Assembly: GCA_019670725.1 (NCBI GenBank) | Contig: AP024629.1 | Location: 1,240,001 to 1,304,000, forward strand | Direction of reading: 5' to 3' | Source of the DNA: Alphaproteobacteria bacterium SO-S41 | GTDB taxonomy: Bacteria; Pseudomonadota; Alphaproteobacteria; Micropepsales; Micropepsaceae | DNA: 64,000 nucleotides | Part shown: piece by piece, positions 36,174-45,429 of the stretch | How positions within the stretch are numbered: position 1 is the stretch's first letter | Layout: the number at the start of each line of letters is the position of its first letter | Notes under the pieces: model-generated | Seen by the model: the letters and a program-made list of their open reading frames with translations, nothing else | Databases searched by the model: none | What the model was told of the DNA's origin: nothing | Program-made: the position numbers and the translations under genes

Positions 36174-37369
36174 CCGTCATCTGGGTCTACAATGCACAGG
36201 AGACGGCCGACGCGGTGAAGGCGTCGCTCTCTGACGGCTCGAAGCTTGCGCTGCGCGGGCGCGACACCAAGCGCGCGCTTGGCCGGCCCGTCGAAGCCGA
36301 ACATACGCTCGATCTGTCGAGGCTTGCCGGGGCGATCCGCTATGAACCGGAGGAGCTGATCCTCACGGTGAAGGCGGGGACGCCGATGATGGATATTGAT
36401 CTGATGCTGCGCGAGCAGCGTCAGATCCTGCCCTTCGAGCCGCCGGACTGGGGGCCGTTCTTCGGCGCGCCCGACCGGCGCGGCACGATCGGCGGCATTC
36501 TCGCGGCCGATGTCTGCGGCCCCCGGCGCTTCAAGACCGGCGGGCCGCGCGATTCACTGCTCGGCTTCGTCGCGGTCAACGGCTTCGGCGAGGTCTATAA
36601 GGCCGGCGGCAAGGTCGTGAAGAACGTCACCGGCTATGATCTGCCCAAGCTAATGTGCGGTTCGTTCGGCACGCTGGGGCCGCTGGTCGAGGTGACGCTG
36701 AAGGTCCTGCCCGCGCCCGAGCGGGAAGACACGATCATCCTGCGTGGTCTCACCGTGCCTGAGGCGCTGCGCATCCTGCGCGGCATTGCGGGCGAGCCGC
36801 TGGATGCGACGGGCCTGTCGCATCTTTCTGGCGAACTTGCGCAGCATCTGGAGGGCACGCTCGGTGTCGCCGAAGGCCTCACCGCGATCCGCTTCGAAGG
36901 CGCGCGCGAGGCGGTGGAGGAGCGCATCGCGTTGCTGATGGAGCGCCATCGCCGGGCCGGCGCGCGGCGCCTTGGCGGGGATGTCAGTCGCGATCTGTGG
37001 CGCCGCATCGGCAATCTCGATCTGCTCCACCGCGAGCCCGGTGTCGTCTGGCGCATCGCCGCGCCGCCTTTCGCCGCGGCGGCGATCGCCCAGGAGATCG
37101 GCCCAAACGCCGCGCAATATGATTGGGCGGGCGGGTTGCTGTGGCTGCTGCTCGACGATGCGCCGCATGCGCATGCGAGCCTCGTGCGCGCCGTCGCGTC
37201 GCGCCACAACGCGCAGTCGGCGCTGATCCGCGCGAGCGATGCGCAGCGCGCGCAATACGGCGTCTTCCAGCCGCAGGATGAAACCCTCGCCCGTCTCACC
37301 CGCGATGTAAAAGCCGCGTTCGATCCGGATGCGGTGTTCAATCCCGGCCGGATGTATCAGGGTATTTGA
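36170..37369 (+). CDS. glcE: Glycolate oxidase subunit GlcE
   Basis: A 399-residue FAD-binding subunit. It carries ALRGRDTKRALGRP near residues 26-39, GGILAADVCGPRRFKTGG near 107-124 and GGKVVKNVTGYDLPKLMCGSFGTLG near 145-169, all typical of GlcE. The start at 36170 overlaps the glcD stop; a longer in-frame start at 36044 lies inside glcD. It partners GlcD and GlcF. Confidence 0.92.
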   Translation: MTVIWVYNAQETADAVKASLSDGSKLALRGRDTKRALGRPVEAEHTLDLSRLAGAIRYEPEELILTVKAGTPMMDIDLMLREQRQILPFEPPDWGPFFGAPDRRGTIGGILAADVCGPRRFKTGGPRDSLLGFVAVNGFGEVYKAGGKVVKNVTGYDLPKLMCGSFGTLGPLVEVTLKVLPAPEREDTIILRGLTVPEALRILRGIAGEPLDATGLSHLSGELAQHLEGTLGVAEGLTAIRFEGAREAVEERIALLMERHRRAGARRLGGDVSRDLWRRIGNLDLLHREPGVVWRIAAPPFAAAAIAQEIGPNAAQYDWAGGLLWLLLDDAPHAHASLVRAVASRHNAQSALIRASDAQRAQYGVFQPQDETLARLTRDVKAAFDPDAVFNPGRMYQGI

Positions 37370-37374
37370 TCCGT

Positions 37375-38664
37375 ATGCGGACGGGATTTTCCGACGAGCA
37401 GTTGCAAGACCCCGGCCTCGCAGAAGCGGCGCAGGCGATCCGGTCCTGCGTCCATTGCGGCATGTGCAATGCGACCTGCCCGACCTATCAAGTGGTCGCC
37501 GACGAGCGCGACGGCCCGCGCGGGCGCATCCAGTTGATGCAGGCGATGCTAGAGCAGGGCGGCACGCCGTCCGAAACCGCGGTGCATCACATCGACCGCT
37601 GCCTCACCTGCCTGTCGTGCCGCACGACCTGTCCGTCGAGTGTCGACTACAGCCGTCTCGTCGACGAAGCCCGCATCCATATCGCCGAGAATTATCGCCG
37701 CCCGTTCGGCGAACGCTGGTTCCGTACCTTCCTCGCGACCGTGCTGCCGCGGCCCGGTCTCTTCAAGCTGGCGATGAAGTTTGCGCCGCTGGCGAAGCCG
37801 CTGAACCGACTACTGCCCGCGCCGTTCCGCCGGATGGCCGCGATGGCGCCCGCCGCGCCGATCGCGGGCGAGGCGCCGCGGCCGGGCGTCTATCCCGCGA
37901 TCGGTCCCCGCAAGATGCGGGTCGCGATGGTGCGCGGCTGCGTGCAGCGTGTGCTGGCGCCGGAGATCGACCATGCCGCGATCCGGCTGCTGAACCGGCT
38001 GGGTGCCGAGGTGGTGATCGCTGCAGGGTCGGGCTGCTGCGGCGCGCTGAACCATCACCTCGGGCTCGAAGCCTCGGCCAAGCGCTATGCCAAGGCGAAT
38101 GTCGCGGCGTGGTCGAAGCTGCATGAAAATGGCGGGATCGACCGGATCGTCTCGACGGCCTCGGGGTGCGGCACGCTGGTGAAAGATTACGCGCATCTGC
38201 TCGCGCGGGATGCCGGCTGGGTCTTTCGCACCCGCAAGCTGGCGCCGCTGGTGCGCGACATTTCGGAGCTCGTGGAAGAGCTCGGCTATACCGGCGCCGC
38301 GCCGGAAGCGCTGACGGTCGCCTATCACACTGCCTGCTCGCTGCAGCACGGCCAGCGTCTGGCGGGGCTCGGCGAGCGGCTGCTGGCGAAGGCCGGGTTC
38401 ACGCTGGCGCCGGTGCGGGATTCGCATCTCTGCTGCGGCTCGGCCGGCCATTACAGCCTGTTGCAGCCGGAAATGTCGGGCGAGTTGCGCAGCCGCAAGC
38501 TGAAGGCGCTGACCGCGCGGGGGCCTAAGGTGATCGCGTCCGGCAATATCGGCTGTCTCGAGCATCTCCGCGCCGCCTCGGACGTGCCGCTGGTCCATAC
38601 GATCGAGCTACTGGACTGGGCGGCCGGGGGCCTTCGTCCGCCGCGGCTGCCAGCTTTGCCATAA
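37375..38664 (+). CDS. glcF: Glycolate oxidase iron-sulfur subunit GlcF
   Basis: A 429-residue protein with two [4Fe-4S] motifs, CVHCGMCNATCP near 25-36 and CLTCLSCRTTCP near 77-88, and two CCG-type domains downstream (GSGCCGALNHH and SHLCCGSAGHY). It passes electrons from GlcDE to the quinone pool. ATG 37375 gives the family-typical opening MRTGFSDEQLQDPG; TTG 37366, overlapping the glcE stop, is an alternative. Confidence 0.92.
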   Translation: MRTGFSDEQLQDPGLAEAAQAIRSCVHCGMCNATCPTYQVVADERDGPRGRIQLMQAMLEQGGTPSETAVHHIDRCLTCLSCRTTCPSSVDYSRLVDEARIHIAENYRRPFGERWFRTFLATVLPRPGLFKLAMKFAPLAKPLNRLLPAPFRRMAAMAPAAPIAGEAPRPGVYPAIGPRKMRVAMVRGCVQRVLAPEIDHAAIRLLNRLGAEVVIAAGSGCCGALNHHLGLEASAKRYAKANVAAWSKLHENGGIDRIVSTASGCGTLVKDYAHLLARDAGWVFRTRKLAPLVRDISELVEELGYTGAAPEALTVAYHTACSLQHGQRLAGLGERLLAKAGFTLAPVRDSHLCCGSAGHYSLLQPEMSGELRSRKLKALTARGPKVIASGNIGCLEHLRAASDVPLVHTIELLDWAAGGLRPPRLPALP

Positions 38665-38690
38665 TCCCGCCGCGGGACTAGCCTAGCTCC

Positions 38691-39242
38691 ATGGCCATGT
38701 TCCGTTTCGCCGCCGCCGCCGCTTTGCTGTTCGCGCTGCTGCCAGCCCATGCCGCGCAGGACGATCCGCGCCTCAACGAGCTGTTCGACGCGCTCGCCAA
38801 GGCGCCGTCGGCCAAGATGGCTGCGCCCATCGAGCAGGAGATCGCCAAGGTCTGGGCGGAATCGAAGAGCCCGACCACCGATCTCCTCTATCTCCGCGGC
38901 GCCGCGGCGCTGGAAAGCGAGGACGCCGATCTCGCGCTGAAGCTCTTCGAAACGATGACGGTGCTGGAGCCCAATTTCGCCGAAGGCTGGAACATGCTGG
39001 CGAATGTCCACCTGATGCGCGACGAGACCACGCAGGCGATCGTCGATGTCCGCCGCACGCTGGAGCTCGAACCGCGCCACTATGGGGCGCTCGCCGCGCT
39101 CGGCCAGATCATGGAATCGCTCGGCGACACCAAGGCCGCGCTCGCCGCCTATGACGCCTCGTTGAAGATCAACCCGAACCAGGACGACGTGAAGCAATCA
39201 GCCAAGACGCTCCGCCGCAAGATTGACGGCGACCGGATCTGA
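38691..39242 (+). CDS. Secreted tetratricopeptide-repeat protein
   Basis: A 183-residue protein with a signal peptide (cut likely after HAA near residue 22) and about three TPR units in residues 60-170, with the canonical GW-NMLANVHLMRDE and YGALAALGQIMESLGD helices. It probably acts as a periplasmic scaffold. It lies 27 bases after glcF, behind a short palindrome (TCCCGC-C-GCGGGA), and may or may not be in that operon. Met1 and Met3 are both possible starts. Confidence 0.8.
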   Translation: MAMFRFAAAAALLFALLPAHAAQDDPRLNELFDALAKAPSAKMAAPIEQEIAKVWAESKSPTTDLLYLRGAAALESEDADLALKLFETMTVLEPNFAEGWNMLANVHLMRDETTQAIVDVRRTLELEPRHYGALAALGQIMESLGDTKAALAAYDASLKINPNQDDVKQSAKTLRRKIDGDRI

Positions 39243-39318
39243 TCAGGCGTTTCGGGATTGGCTTCCTGTACCGGAAGCGGGCAAGTTGCGCGCCCCACTG
39301 TCGGGGCGTGAGGACCCA

Positions 39319-39840
39319 ATGACTTTTGGCAAAGCCGATTCATCCACCGTTACCACCGAGGGCGAAAGGAAAATCGGACTGATCGACGGCGTGCAATTAC
39401 GGCGTGCCGTGGTGCATCCCGACGAGCGCGGCGAGGTGACGGAGATTTTCGATCCCGCCTGGGGAATCCAGCCTGAGCCCTGCATCTATATCTATCAGAC
39501 GATGATCCGCCGGGGCCGCATCAAGGGCTGGGTCTATCATGAATTGCAGACCGACCGGTTTGCGATCACCACCGGGCACCTGAAGATCGTGCTGTTCGAT
39601 CCGCGCAGCGGCAGTCCCACGCGCGGTGCGGTCAACGAGATATTCCTGACCGAGCGCAATCGCGGCCTGTTGACCATTCCGCCTTTCGTCATCCACGCGG
39701 TCCAGAATATCGGCGACGGCGATGCGGTTTGGATCAACATGCCGACCGTCGCCTACAATCACGAACGACCCGACAAGTTTCGCGTGGCCTTGGGGTCGCC
39801 GGACATTCCCTACAGCTTCGATCGCGGCGCCGGCTGGTGA
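39319..39840 (+). CDS. RmlC-like cupin, dTDP-4-dehydrorhamnose 3,5-epimerase-related
   Basis: A 173-residue cupin with the sugar-nucleotide epimerase pattern: RGEVTEIF near residues 35-42, then KGWVYHELQTDRF near 72-84 with the catalytic-site histidine, and IPPFVIHAVQNIGD near 121-134. It probably works on a nucleotide sugar for surface polysaccharide, or is a non-epimerising relative. Its TGA overlaps the GTG start of the glycosyltransferase that follows, so they form an operon. Confidence 0.75.
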   Translation: MTFGKADSSTVTTEGERKIGLIDGVQLRRAVVHPDERGEVTEIFDPAWGIQPEPCIYIYQTMIRRGRIKGWVYHELQTDRFAITTGHLKIVLFDPRSGSPTRGAVNEIFLTERNRGLLTIPPFVIHAVQNIGDGDAVWINMPTVAYNHERPDKFRVALGSPDIPYSFDRGAGW

Positions 39841-41153
39841 GCGCGCCGGGACCCGAGCCCCGCGTCAGTGTCATCATCGCCACGTATAACTGGAGCGCGG
39901 CGCTCGCCTGCGCGCTCCAGTCCGTTCTCTATCAGACCATGGATGATTTCGAGGTGCTCGTCGTCGGCGACGCCTGCACCGACGACAGCGCCGCCGTTGT
40001 CGCGGCGCTGGGCGACCCCCGGGTAACATTCTTCAATCTGGAAGAGCGCTGCGGCAGCCAGTGGGGCCCGAACAATTTCGGCCTGTCGCGCGCGCGGGGC
40101 GCGTTCGTCGCCTATCTCGGCCATGACGATATCTGGTGGCCCGATCATCTCGAGGTTTCGCTTGCCGCCGCCGAACGTGAAGCTGCGGAGGTCACCGCCG
40201 CGCTGACGATCATGTATGGGCCGCCGGGCAGCGGCGTGTTCTGCCATAGCGGGCTTTTCCCAGGATCGATCTTCCAGCCGGAGTATTTCTTCGTGCCGTC
40301 GTCGATGCTCCATCGCCGCGCGCTCATCGAGCGGACCGGTCCGTGGCGTTCGGCGGCGGAGGCCGGCCGCCAGACGGATGTGGATTTCGTGCGCCGCCTT
40401 CGCGATGCGGACGCCCATGTCGTCGAGACGGCGGAATTGACCGTCTTCAAGTTCAATGCGGCCTGGCGGCGCGGCGCCTATCTTGAAAGATCAGTTGCCG
40501 AGCAACAGGCGCTGCTGGCCAAAGCGAGATCGGGCGGTAACGGCTTCCGGCGTGCCGAACTGGTGAAGACCCTGCGCTCCGTGCTCGAAGGCCGTGGGAC
40601 GCATTTCGAGTTCCGCGACCCGCCCGCCGGCGCCGCCGAATCCGATCGCACTGAATGGGCGCGCTTCAAGGGATCTCTAGCGGGAGCCACCAATGCCGGC
40701 GTGTCGGCATTGTCGGCTCCCATGCGGTTTCGCCGGACATCAGAGCATCCTGGCTATGAATGGTACGCCCTGGAAGCTGTGGATACCGACCAGCCATTTC
40801 GCTGGAGCGGGCCGAGCACGGTATCGAGCATTGTGCTGCCGCTGCGCCCGGACGCGCCATTTGAGCTTTGCATCGACATTGTTCACGTCATCGAGTTTGC
40901 GGCGTTGGAGACTCTTGAGGTCAGCATCAACGGCGAGGGCGTAGAGCATATGCGGGAACATCTTGGTTCGGCATGGCGCATCAGATGCGCATATACGCCG
41001 CGGGCTGGGGTGACTCCTCCGTCGATCCTAGTGACCTTCAAGATCGCCCGGACGCTCAGACCCATCGATCTGACAGGCAGCCAGGATCGTCGTTGGCTGG
41101 GGATCGCGGTTGGGACGGTTGAGCTGGCTCCCGCCCTTGCATCTGCAGCTTAG
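39837..41153 (+). CDS. Family 2 glycosyltransferase with C-terminal beta domain
   Basis: A 438-residue protein starting at GTG 39837, in overlap with the upstream stop (GTGA). Residues 9-230 are a GT-A domain: VSVIIATYN, the VVGDACTDDS donor-site loop, and HDDIWWPDH with the metal-binding Asp pair. From about 310 to the end is a beta-rich domain beginning GYEWYALEAVDTDQPFRWSGPS, similar in layout to the tail of the glycosyltransferase at 62257. It probably transfers sugars for surface polysaccharide. Confidence 0.82.
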   Translation: MSAPGPEPRVSVIIATYNWSAALACALQSVLYQTMDDFEVLVVGDACTDDSAAVVAALGDPRVTFFNLEERCGSQWGPNNFGLSRARGAFVAYLGHDDIWWPDHLEVSLAAAEREAAEVTAALTIMYGPPGSGVFCHSGLFPGSIFQPEYFFVPSSMLHRRALIERTGPWRSAAEAGRQTDVDFVRRLRDADAHVVETAELTVFKFNAAWRRGAYLERSVAEQQALLAKARSGGNGFRRAELVKTLRSVLEGRGTHFEFRDPPAGAAESDRTEWARFKGSLAGATNAGVSALSAPMRFRRTSEHPGYEWYALEAVDTDQPFRWSGPSTVSSIVLPLRPDAPFELCIDIVHVIEFAALETLEVSINGEGVEHMREHLGSAWRIRCAYTPRAGVTPPSILVTFKIARTLRPIDLTGSQDRRWLGIAVGTVELAPALASAA

Positions 41154-41257
41154 TCGAAAGCGCCGTCGACTGGATCCAGGGCCGGACAAGTGGTTGTTTC
41201 ATCGGCGCCGCGACCCCATCTAACTGTGACAGCAATTGTTACAGAAATGATCGACGC

Positions 41258-41350
41258 ATGTTGGATCGGCTCTTCACTGCACAGACCCTCAGTTTCATCG
41301 GCTTCGCCGTCGGCGCCATCGTGGTTGCCGGCATCGTGCTAGTCAGCTAG
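41258..41350 (+). CDS. Possible 30-residue membrane peptide
   Basis: An ATG frame encodes MLDRLFTAQTLSFIGF and then a hydrophobic helix ending at Ser30. It overlaps the 3' end of the convergent pyruvate kinase gene by four bases. Upstream, TGTGAC and GTTACA (about 41226-41244) form an imperfect dyad that could be a regulatory site. Nothing else supports translation. Confidence 0.3.
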   Translation: MLDRLFTAQTLSFIGFAVGAIVVAGIVLVS

Positions 41351-42774
41351 TCGATCGCGCGGCCGACCAGGGCGACGCGCAGCATGTTGGTGGCGCCGGG
41401 CGTGCCCAGCGGGACACCGCAGATGACGATGACGCGCTGGCCGGGTTTCGCGAAGCCTTCGCGGTAGGCGATCTTGCAGGCCTGGTCGACCATGCCTTCC
41501 AGTTCGGTCGCTTCCTCAACCACAACGCAGTGCAAGCCCCAGCCGATGGCGAGGCGGCGGGCGGTCTTCAACACCGGCGAGAGCGCTAGGATCGGCACGT
41601 TCGGCCGTTCGCGCGAGGCGCGGATCGCGGTGGCGCCGGACGCCGTGTAGGTCACGATCGCCGCGACGTTGAGATTTTCCGCGATCTGGTGCGCGGCGGC
41701 GGTAATCGCGTCGGCGGCTGTCGGTTCAGGCTCGGCGCGCTGGGCCTCGACAATCGAGCGATAGAAGGGCTCGCCCTCCACGCGCTCGGCAACCTTGTTC
41801 ATGGTCGCGACGGCCTCCACCGGCCACGCCCCCGCGGCACTTTCGGCGGACAGCATCACGGCGTCGGCACCTTCGAAGACCGCGGTCGCGACGTCCGAGA
41901 CTTCGGCGCGTGTCGGGGCAGGGGCCGTGATCATCGATTCCAGCATCTGCGTCGCGACGACGACGGGCTTGCCCGCCTTGCGCGCCGCGCGGTTGATCTG
42001 CTTCTGCCGCCCAGGCACGTCCTCCAGCGGCAGTTCGACGCCGAGATCGCCGCGAGCGATCATGATGCCGTCGGCGATCTCCATGATCGCGTCGAGATGA
42101 TCCAGCGCCTGGGGCTTCTCGATCTTCGCCATCACGCCGGCACGGCCCATGACCAGCTTCTTCGCCTCGGCGACGTCGGCGGGGGTCTGCACGAAGGAGA
42201 GCGCGATCCAGTCGACATCGGCCTCGACGGCGGCGGCGAGATCGGCGCGGTCCTTTTCGGTGAGCGCGGGGATTGGCAATTGCGTATCGGGGACGTTGAC
42301 GCCCTTGCGGTCGGACAGCTTGCCGCCGATCTCGACCGTGGTGACGGCGTGCTCAGGCGTCGCTTCATCGACCATCAGGCTGATGCGTCCGTCATCGAGC
42401 AGCAGGCGCGCCCCGGGCTGCAAAGCGGAGAGGATTTCCTTGTGCGGCAGTTGCACCTGGGTCTGGTCGCCGGTGACGGGGTTCAGGTGCAGCGTGAAGC
42501 GCTGCCCGACCACGAGCATGATGGGGCCGCCCGGAAACGTGCCGATGCGCAGCTTTGGGCCCTGCAGATCGGCGAGGATGCCGATGGGCCGGCCGGTATC
42601 TGCCTCGATCGCGCGGACATGGCCGACCAGCTCGCGCAACAGTTCGTGCTTGGTGTGGCTCATATTGATGCGGAAGACGTCGGCCCCCGCGCGGAAGAGT
42701 TTCTCAATGCTTTCGCGGGTGTTCGAGGCCGGACCCAGCGTCGCCAGGATTTTCACGTTTCGATTGCGGCGCAT
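41347..42774 (-). CDS. pyk: Pyruvate kinase
   Basis: A 475-residue glycolytic enzyme that converts phosphoenolpyruvate and ADP to pyruvate and ATP. The opening KILATLGPAS, FRINMSHT near 34-41, the active-site MAKIEKPQA near 218-226, IMIARGDLGVELP near 239-251 and the family signature around MLSAESAAGAWP are all present. A normal C-terminal domain completes the family length. It is followed on the same strand, eight bases upstream, by a glycerate kinase gene, so 2-phosphoglycerate and pyruvate steps may be co-expressed. Confidence 0.96.
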   Translation of the reverse strand: MRRNRNVKILATLGPASNTRESIEKLFRAGADVFRINMSHTKHELLRELVGHVRAIEADTGRPIGILADLQGPKLRIGTFPGGPIMLVVGQRFTLHLNPVTGDQTQVQLPHKEILSALQPGARLLLDDGRISLMVDEATPEHAVTTVEIGGKLSDRKGVNVPDTQLPIPALTEKDRADLAAAVEADVDWIALSFVQTPADVAEAKKLVMGRAGVMAKIEKPQALDHLDAIMEIADGIMIARGDLGVELPLEDVPGRQKQINRAARKAGKPVVVATQMLESMITAPAPTRAEVSDVATAVFEGADAVMLSAESAAGAWPVEAVATMNKVAERVEGEPFYRSIVEAQRAEPEPTAADAITAAAHQIAENLNVAAIVTYTASGATAIRASRERPNVPILALSPVLKTARRLAIGWGLHCVVVEEATELEGMVDQACKIAYREGFAKPGQRVIVICGVPLGTPGATNMLRVALVGRAID

Positions 42775-42781
42775 GATGCGG

Positions 42782-44047
42782 TCAGTCCGATGGGCGGATG
42801 AGGATCACGCGCACATCGTTCACATTCGTCCCCGTGGGTCCAGTGACGATCTCGTCGCCGAGACGTGAAAAGAACGGTCCGCTGTCGTTGATCGCCAGGG
42901 CCGCGCCGGGGTCGAGCCTGAGCGCGCGGGCGCGGGTAAGCGTCGAGGGCAGGACACAGGCGCCGGCCGCGCCCGGCGCGCCGTCCTGGCCGTCGCTGTC
43001 GGCGGCGAGGGCGGCAATCCCGTCCGCGCCCTTCAGCGCCATGGCGAGGCCGAGGGCGTATTCGCGGTTCGGCCCGCCGCTACCGTGGCCGGTAACGGTG
43101 ACCGTCAGTTCGCCGCCGGAAATCAGCGCCACGCGCCGGCCTTCCGCCACCGTCGCCAGCGCCACCGCTGCGTGCGCCTTGCCCACGTCACGCGCTTCAC
43201 CCTCCAGATCGGCGCCGAGCAAGACGGGCTCGTAGCCGAGGCGGGAGGCTTCTGCGGCGGCGGCGGCGAGCATGCCGCGCGGCTTCAGCACGATGCGGTA
43301 GTCGACGCGGTCGAAGCAGGGGTCGCCCGGCTTCGGCGTTTCGCTGGCCGGGTCGTCCAGCACGGCGCGCAGCTCGTCGCTCATGGGGATGCCGTGGCGG
43401 CGCACGATGTCGCGCGCTTCCTCCAGCGTCGAGGGATCGGGCGAGACGGGGCCGGAGGCAATCAGCGAAGGATCGTCGCCCGGCACGTCGCTGACCGCGA
43501 GCGCGACGATCGAGCACGGCCCCGCCGCCTTGGCCAGCCGCCCGCCCTTGATGCGCGAGATGTGTTTGCGCAGGGCGTTCACCTCGGCGATCGGCGCACC
43601 GCTCTTGAGCAGGCTGGTGGTCAGCGCGCGTTTCATGTCGAGCGTCAGCGGACGGCGCGGGGCAGGCCACAGCGCCGAGCCGCCGCCCGAGAGCAGGACG
43701 AGCAGCAGGTCGTCGGCGGTGAGCATCGAGGCGCGCACGAGCGTTTCGGCGGCGGCGGCCTGGGCTTCGAGCCCCGGCAAGGGATGCGAGGCCTCGGTCA
43801 GGCGGATGCGGGAGAGGGGCAGGCCGAACCCGGTCTGGGTCACGACATGGCCGTCGAGGTCGCCCTCCCAGGCGGCTTCGACCGCGGCGGCCATCGTGGC
43901 GGCGGCCTTGCCCGCGCCGGCGATCAGCACGCGCCCTTTGGGCCGGTGCGGCAGAGCGGGCGAAATCGCGCGGCCCGCATCGGCCGCCGCGAGCGCGGCG
44001 TCCAGGATGCAGCGCAATTCGCGCCTGATTTCGTCCTCGTCCGCCAT
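42782..44047 (-). CDS. ttuD: Glycerate 2-kinase / hydroxypyruvate reductase-family (DUF4147-MOFRL)
   Basis: A 421-residue protein of the TtuD/GckA family. The N-terminal DUF4147 domain has GKAAATMAAAVE and LVLLSGGGSALWPAP; the C-terminal MOFRL domain has LISGGELTVTVTGHGSGGPNREYALG and an ADSDGQDG motif. Members phosphorylate D-glycerate to 2-phosphoglycerate (some were named hydroxypyruvate reductases). It precedes pyk by eight bases. The start at 44047 avoids a long upstream extension that lies inside the divergent gene. Confidence 0.9.
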   Translation of the reverse strand: MADEDEIRRELRCILDAALAAADAGRAISPALPHRPKGRVLIAGAGKAAATMAAAVEAAWEGDLDGHVVTQTGFGLPLSRIRLTEASHPLPGLEAQAAAAETLVRASMLTADDLLLVLLSGGGSALWPAPRRPLTLDMKRALTTSLLKSGAPIAEVNALRKHISRIKGGRLAKAAGPCSIVALAVSDVPGDDPSLIASGPVSPDPSTLEEARDIVRRHGIPMSDELRAVLDDPASETPKPGDPCFDRVDYRIVLKPRGMLAAAAAEASRLGYEPVLLGADLEGEARDVGKAHAAVALATVAEGRRVALISGGELTVTVTGHGSGGPNREYALGLAMALKGADGIAALAADSDGQDGAPGAAGACVLPSTLTRARALRLDPGAALAINDSGPFFSRLGDEIVTGPTGTNVNDVRVILIRPSD

Positions 44048-44101
44048 CGCCCTTGGCCGTGAAGAAGTGCTACCAGCGACTTGAAGGAAACGAACGCCGC
44101 G

Positions 44102-44869
44102 ATGCAAGAACCAACCGCCGCCGAAACCGATGCCTTCGAGCGCGTGCCCGGCCCCACAGCCGCGCCGCTGCTCTTCCTCTGTGATCACGCGTCCAACGCC
44201 GTGCCGGCGGCCTATGGCGATCTCGGGCTCGATCACGCTCAGTTTGCGCGCCATATCGCCTGGGATATCGGCGCGGCAAATCTGACGCGGGCGCTGGCGG
44301 GCACGTTCGCCGCGCCGGCCTTGCTGGGCAAATGGTCGCGGCTGCTGATCGACCTCAATCGCGGGCCTGACGATCCGACCATCGTCATGAAGATTTCCGA
44401 CGGGGCGCTGATCCCGCGCAACGCGGCGGCCTCGGTGGACGATGTCGCGTACCGGATCGCGCGCTATCACGCGCCCTATCACGCGGCGATCAAGGCGGCG
44501 ATCGATGCGAGCCTCGCGGCGGGGGTCGCGCCGTCGCTGGTCTCGATGCACAGCTTCACGCCGGCCTGGAAGGGCACACCGCGGCCCTGGCATGTCGGCG
44601 TGCTGTGGGACGAGGATCCGCGCCTTGCGGTGCCCCTGATCGAGGCGTTCCGGGCCGAGCCTGGCCTCGTCGTCGGGGATAACGAGCCCTATCACGGACG
44701 GCTCGAGGACGACACGATGTGGACCCACGGCACGATGCGCGGCCTGCCGCATGCGCTGATCGAGATCCGCCAGGACCTCATCGCCGATCACGTGGGTGTC
44801 GCGCGCATGCTGGAGATCGTGGCTCGCGCGCTGCGGCGGGCTCTCGCGCAAGCCGGACTAAAGGCGTAG
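44102..44869 (+). CDS. N-formylglutamate amidohydrolase-family protein
   Basis: A 255-residue protein matching the N-formylglutamate amidohydrolase (HutG-type) family. It has LCDHASNAVP near residues 26-35, DIGAANLTRAL, SRLLIDLNRGPDDPT near 78-92 and SMHSFTP near 149-155. Known members release formate from N-formylglutamate in histidine breakdown, but no hut gene is nearby, so another N-acyl or cyclic substrate is possible. ATG 44102 is preferred over TTG 44081. Confidence 0.82.
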   Translation: MQEPTAAETDAFERVPGPTAAPLLFLCDHASNAVPAAYGDLGLDHAQFARHIAWDIGAANLTRALAGTFAAPALLGKWSRLLIDLNRGPDDPTIVMKISDGALIPRNAAASVDDVAYRIARYHAPYHAAIKAAIDASLAAGVAPSLVSMHSFTPAWKGTPRPWHVGVLWDEDPRLAVPLIEAFRAEPGLVVGDNEPYHGRLEDDTMWTHGTMRGLPHALIEIRQDLIADHVGVARMLEIVARALRRALAQAGLKA

Positions 44870-44878
44870 AACGCGGCC

Positions 44879-45199
44879 ATGGACGACAAAACAAAAACCG
44901 AAGCTGAAGCCGCCGCCTTCCGCCGCCTTGTTGCGCATCTCCAGGGGCGCACGGATGTGCAGAATATCGATCTCATGAATCTCGCCGGCTTCTGCCGCAA
45001 CTGCCTCGGCGATTGGTTCCGCGAAGCCGCAGACGAGCGCGGCGTCACGCTGACCAAGGACGAAGGGCGCGAAGCCGTCTACGGCATGCCCCAGGCCGAA
45101 TGGAAGGCGAAGTACCAGAAGGACGCCTCGTCCGAGGCGCAGGCGCAGTTCGCCGCGACGCACCAGCACGAACCCAAGGGCGGCGGGCGGGGCTGGTAG
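44879..45199 (+). CDS. DUF1244-family protein
   Basis: A 106-residue protein that matches DUF1244: AFRRLVAHLQGRTDVQNIDLMNLAGFCRNCLGDW in the N-terminal half, with a CxxC pair, and VYGMPQAEWKAKYQ in the second half. The family is conserved in alpha- and gammaproteobacteria and its function is unsettled. It lies nine bases after the amidohydrolase-like gene and is followed by a small membrane protein gene. Confidence 0.88.
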   Translation: MDDKTKTEAEAAAFRRLVAHLQGRTDVQNIDLMNLAGFCRNCLGDWFREAADERGVTLTKDEGREAVYGMPQAEWKAKYQKDASSEAQAQFAATHQHEPKGGGRGW

Positions 45200-45201
45200 C
45201 G

Positions 45202-45411
45202 ATGAAAAACCGGCGCCTGTTCTTCAGCGGCGTGCTCGCCGTCGTCTTCGCGCTCGCGATCTTCTTCGGCGTCCGCCAGATCGCGCCGCAATCGAACGAC
45301 CCCGTCGAGGTCATGCGGATCGCCGGCCAGGCCGCCGGCGCGGTCGGCGGCATCGGTCTCGCGCTGATGCTCTGCGGCTTCTTCATCGCCCCGAAGCCGC
45401 GGCGGCGCTAG
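45202..45411 (+). CDS. Small two-helix membrane protein
   Basis: A 69-residue protein with membrane helices at about 6-24 and 44-62 and a short basic tail. Its ATG is two bases after the DUF1244 stop, so the three genes 44102-45411 look like one operon. No family recognised. Confidence 0.68.
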   Translation: MKNRRLFFSGVLAVVFALAIFFGVRQIAPQSNDPVEVMRIAGQAAGAVGGIGLALMLCGFFIAPKPRRR

Positions 45412-45429
45412 GAAGCTCCCCAAACTAAG

